From contig JABDPF010000086.1 of the NCBI GenBank assembly GCA_013042915.1, forward strand, positions 1 through 39,946: a DNA stretch of 39,946 bases, read 5' to 3'. The notes beneath the pieces are model-generated. The model was not told where the DNA came from. It saw only the letters and a list, made by a program, of their open reading frames with translations, and did not search any database. A program made the translations under genes and the position numbers. This DNA is from Lysobacterales bacterium (GTDB lineage Bacteria > Pseudomonadota > Gammaproteobacteria > Xanthomonadales > SZUA-36). Below are positions 38,991 to 39,946 of the stretch, in pieces (position 1 is the stretch's first letter; each line of letters begins with the position of its first letter).

Positions 38991-39946
38991 TTAAAACTTG
39001 TAGGCGACGGATGAATTGATACCGTAGTCGATCGACTCGGCATCATCGGTCACCGGTTCGCTGTCGTAACTTGTGTAAAACTCGAGGTCCCAGAAAAAAT
39101 CATTGACGATCTCGATATCGAAATTGGTGTTGAATTCGGCCCGGACTCGTCCGGATTCTGACAGACTAGGATAAACCACCAGGTCGCTGGTTAACGACTT
39201 CTTGGGTGTCGGGTACTTGAAGTACTCATAGGTCGCACCGATCACGCCCTCGAGATTAGAAGCCTCCCTGCCGTCCACTGGCCGCTCCCGGTTTACCGCC
39301 AACCCGACCATCGTCGAGAACCAGGTTCGATTCGTTCTCACCGGGATCCATCCGTAACCCAGTCCCAACAGTGTTCTGAGTTGCAGTCCCAGTGCCTCGT
39401 TGTGGTCGAAATTGCCGAAGTAAGTCCTGAACCGCCGCTGTTCATTAAACACCAGGTGGCTGAGGTTCGCCGACGCGCGTGTTGTTGTACTGCGGCTTGA
39501 TTGGGTGGTGAATTCGGCCGATGCCCCCGCCCGGCTAATGAAATCAGGGTGACGGTAAACGGCGTCCACCCCCAGGTTGTACTTACCCACGTCACTGGAC
39601 TTGTCCCAGTTGAAGCCCACCTTGAAACTCACGTCGACCCGCTCCCACCAGGTCGCTTTCACCGGGTACATGTTCGTGACATCCGTCACCGACAGCCCGA
39701 CCGGGCCCTTCTCGGTTGACACCACCATCATGTCCGAGGTGTCCGGTTTCTCCAGCGGGCCGTAGAACCGCTGGCCGTTGGTGAGTTCGACCGATTGGCC
39801 TGTGTCGCTGGCGATCCGCTGGATATCCTCCCAATCGATCAACAAGGTGCCCATGTGATCGGTTTTGAACTCGAGGCGGCCCCGGAACAGGGATTTGATT
39901 TCGCCCGTCACCCGGTCGCCGTTGCGTAAATGCACGACATCGGTTT
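38991..39946 (-). CDS. DUF481-like outer-membrane beta-barrel protein (5' end cut by window edge)
   Basis: About 318 residues are visible; the start and any signal peptide lie beyond the right edge. The visible N-terminus (VVHLRNGDRVTGEIKSLFRGRLEF) is a small beta domain that often precedes DUF481 barrels. From about residue 100 the sequence alternates polar and hydrophobic residues in beta-strand style (WERVDVSFKVGFNWDKSS, GVDAVYRHPDFISR) and ends in YGINSSVAYKF, with the C-terminal Phe typical of barrels inserted by BamA. This matches the DUF481 family of putative outer-membrane proteins, salt-stress related in some species. The substrate or role is unknown. Confidence 0.82.
   Translation of the reverse strand, partial: TDVVHLRNGDRVTGEIKSLFRGRLEFKTDHMGTLLIDWEDIQRIASDTGQSVELTNGQRFYGPLEKPDTSDMMVVSTEKGPVGLSVTDVTNMYPVKATWWERVDVSFKVGFNWDKSSDVGKYNLGVDAVYRHPDFISRAGASAEFTTQSSRSTTTRASANLSHLVFNEQRRFRTYFGNFDHNEALGLQLRTLLGLGYGWIPVRTNRTWFSTMVGLAVNRERPVDGREASNLEGVIGATYEYFKYPTPKKSLTSDLVVYPSLSESGRVRAEFNTNFDIEIVNDFFWDLEFYTSYDSEPVTDDAESIDYGINSSVAYKF

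Overview
The window is a dense, high-GC stretch of a bacterial chromosome. Gene content points to a gammaproteobacterium: bifunctional thrA with thrB and thrC in one operon, a two-gene NADPH glutamate synthase gltBD, and SOUL, lipocalin and DUF1365 proteins beside a CFA synthase. A Wenzhouxiangella/Chromatiales or Xanthomonadales-like host is my best guess, from general gene style only. I found no tRNA, rRNA, IS element, phage gene or CRISPR array. Everything looks like core or stable accessory chromosome.

Region 1 (about 1-11.7 kb). A partial AmpG/PAT-type MFS permease runs off the left edge. Next comes a ten-gene minus-strand operon that starts at 9532: CFA-like methyltransferase, DUF2878 and DUF1295 membrane proteins, a DUF6134-like exported protein, a lipocalin lipoprotein, an FAD oxidoreductase, DUF1365, a full-length CFA synthase, an uncharacterised Trp-rich protein and a SOUL haem-binding protein. 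It ends at a terminator-like hairpin near 1335-1379. Divergent from it at 9908 is a MerR-type regulator with the W-x9-EH and E-x-H-x-x-G signatures of the adenosylcobalamin photoreceptors CarH/LitR. The intergenic region carries two pairs of GTAYA half-sites, each pair spaced exactly 11 bp. Together this reads as a light- (or B12-) controlled membrane-lipid remodelling unit. A MarR-like regulator and a small membrane protein follow.

Region 2 (11.7-19.8 kb). A 535-bp gap holds a good minus-strand terminator, a possible ~365-nt RNA, and a hairpin plus T-run just before gltB. Then come gltB-gltD (glutamate synthase), a MarR regulator and a class I PPK2 with a clear promoter.

Region 3 (19.9-25.4 kb). 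iorA-iorB-acd form a tight operon: a two-subunit 2-oxoacid:acceptor oxidoreductase whose large subunit lacks the usual C-terminal ferredoxin domain, followed by a fused NDP-forming acyl-CoA synthetase with the ATP-grasp half first. The three would turn an (aryl)pyruvate into its acid with ATP formation. An 86-nt three-way-junction-like element separates this from a DUF456 protein.

Region 4 (25.4-33.8 kb). A minus-strand aspartate-family operon, asnB-thrA-thrB-thrC, ends in an unassigned thiamine-pyrophosphate enzyme with a very basic C-terminal tail. Its end overlaps the DUF456 gene tail to tail. A sigma70-like promoter precedes asnB.

Region 5 (33.8-39.9 kb). An RND efflux permease and its adaptor sit behind a promoter overlapped by a 16-bp palindromic operator. 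Upstream are a DUF3313 protein and a DUF481-like outer-membrane protein cut by the right edge.
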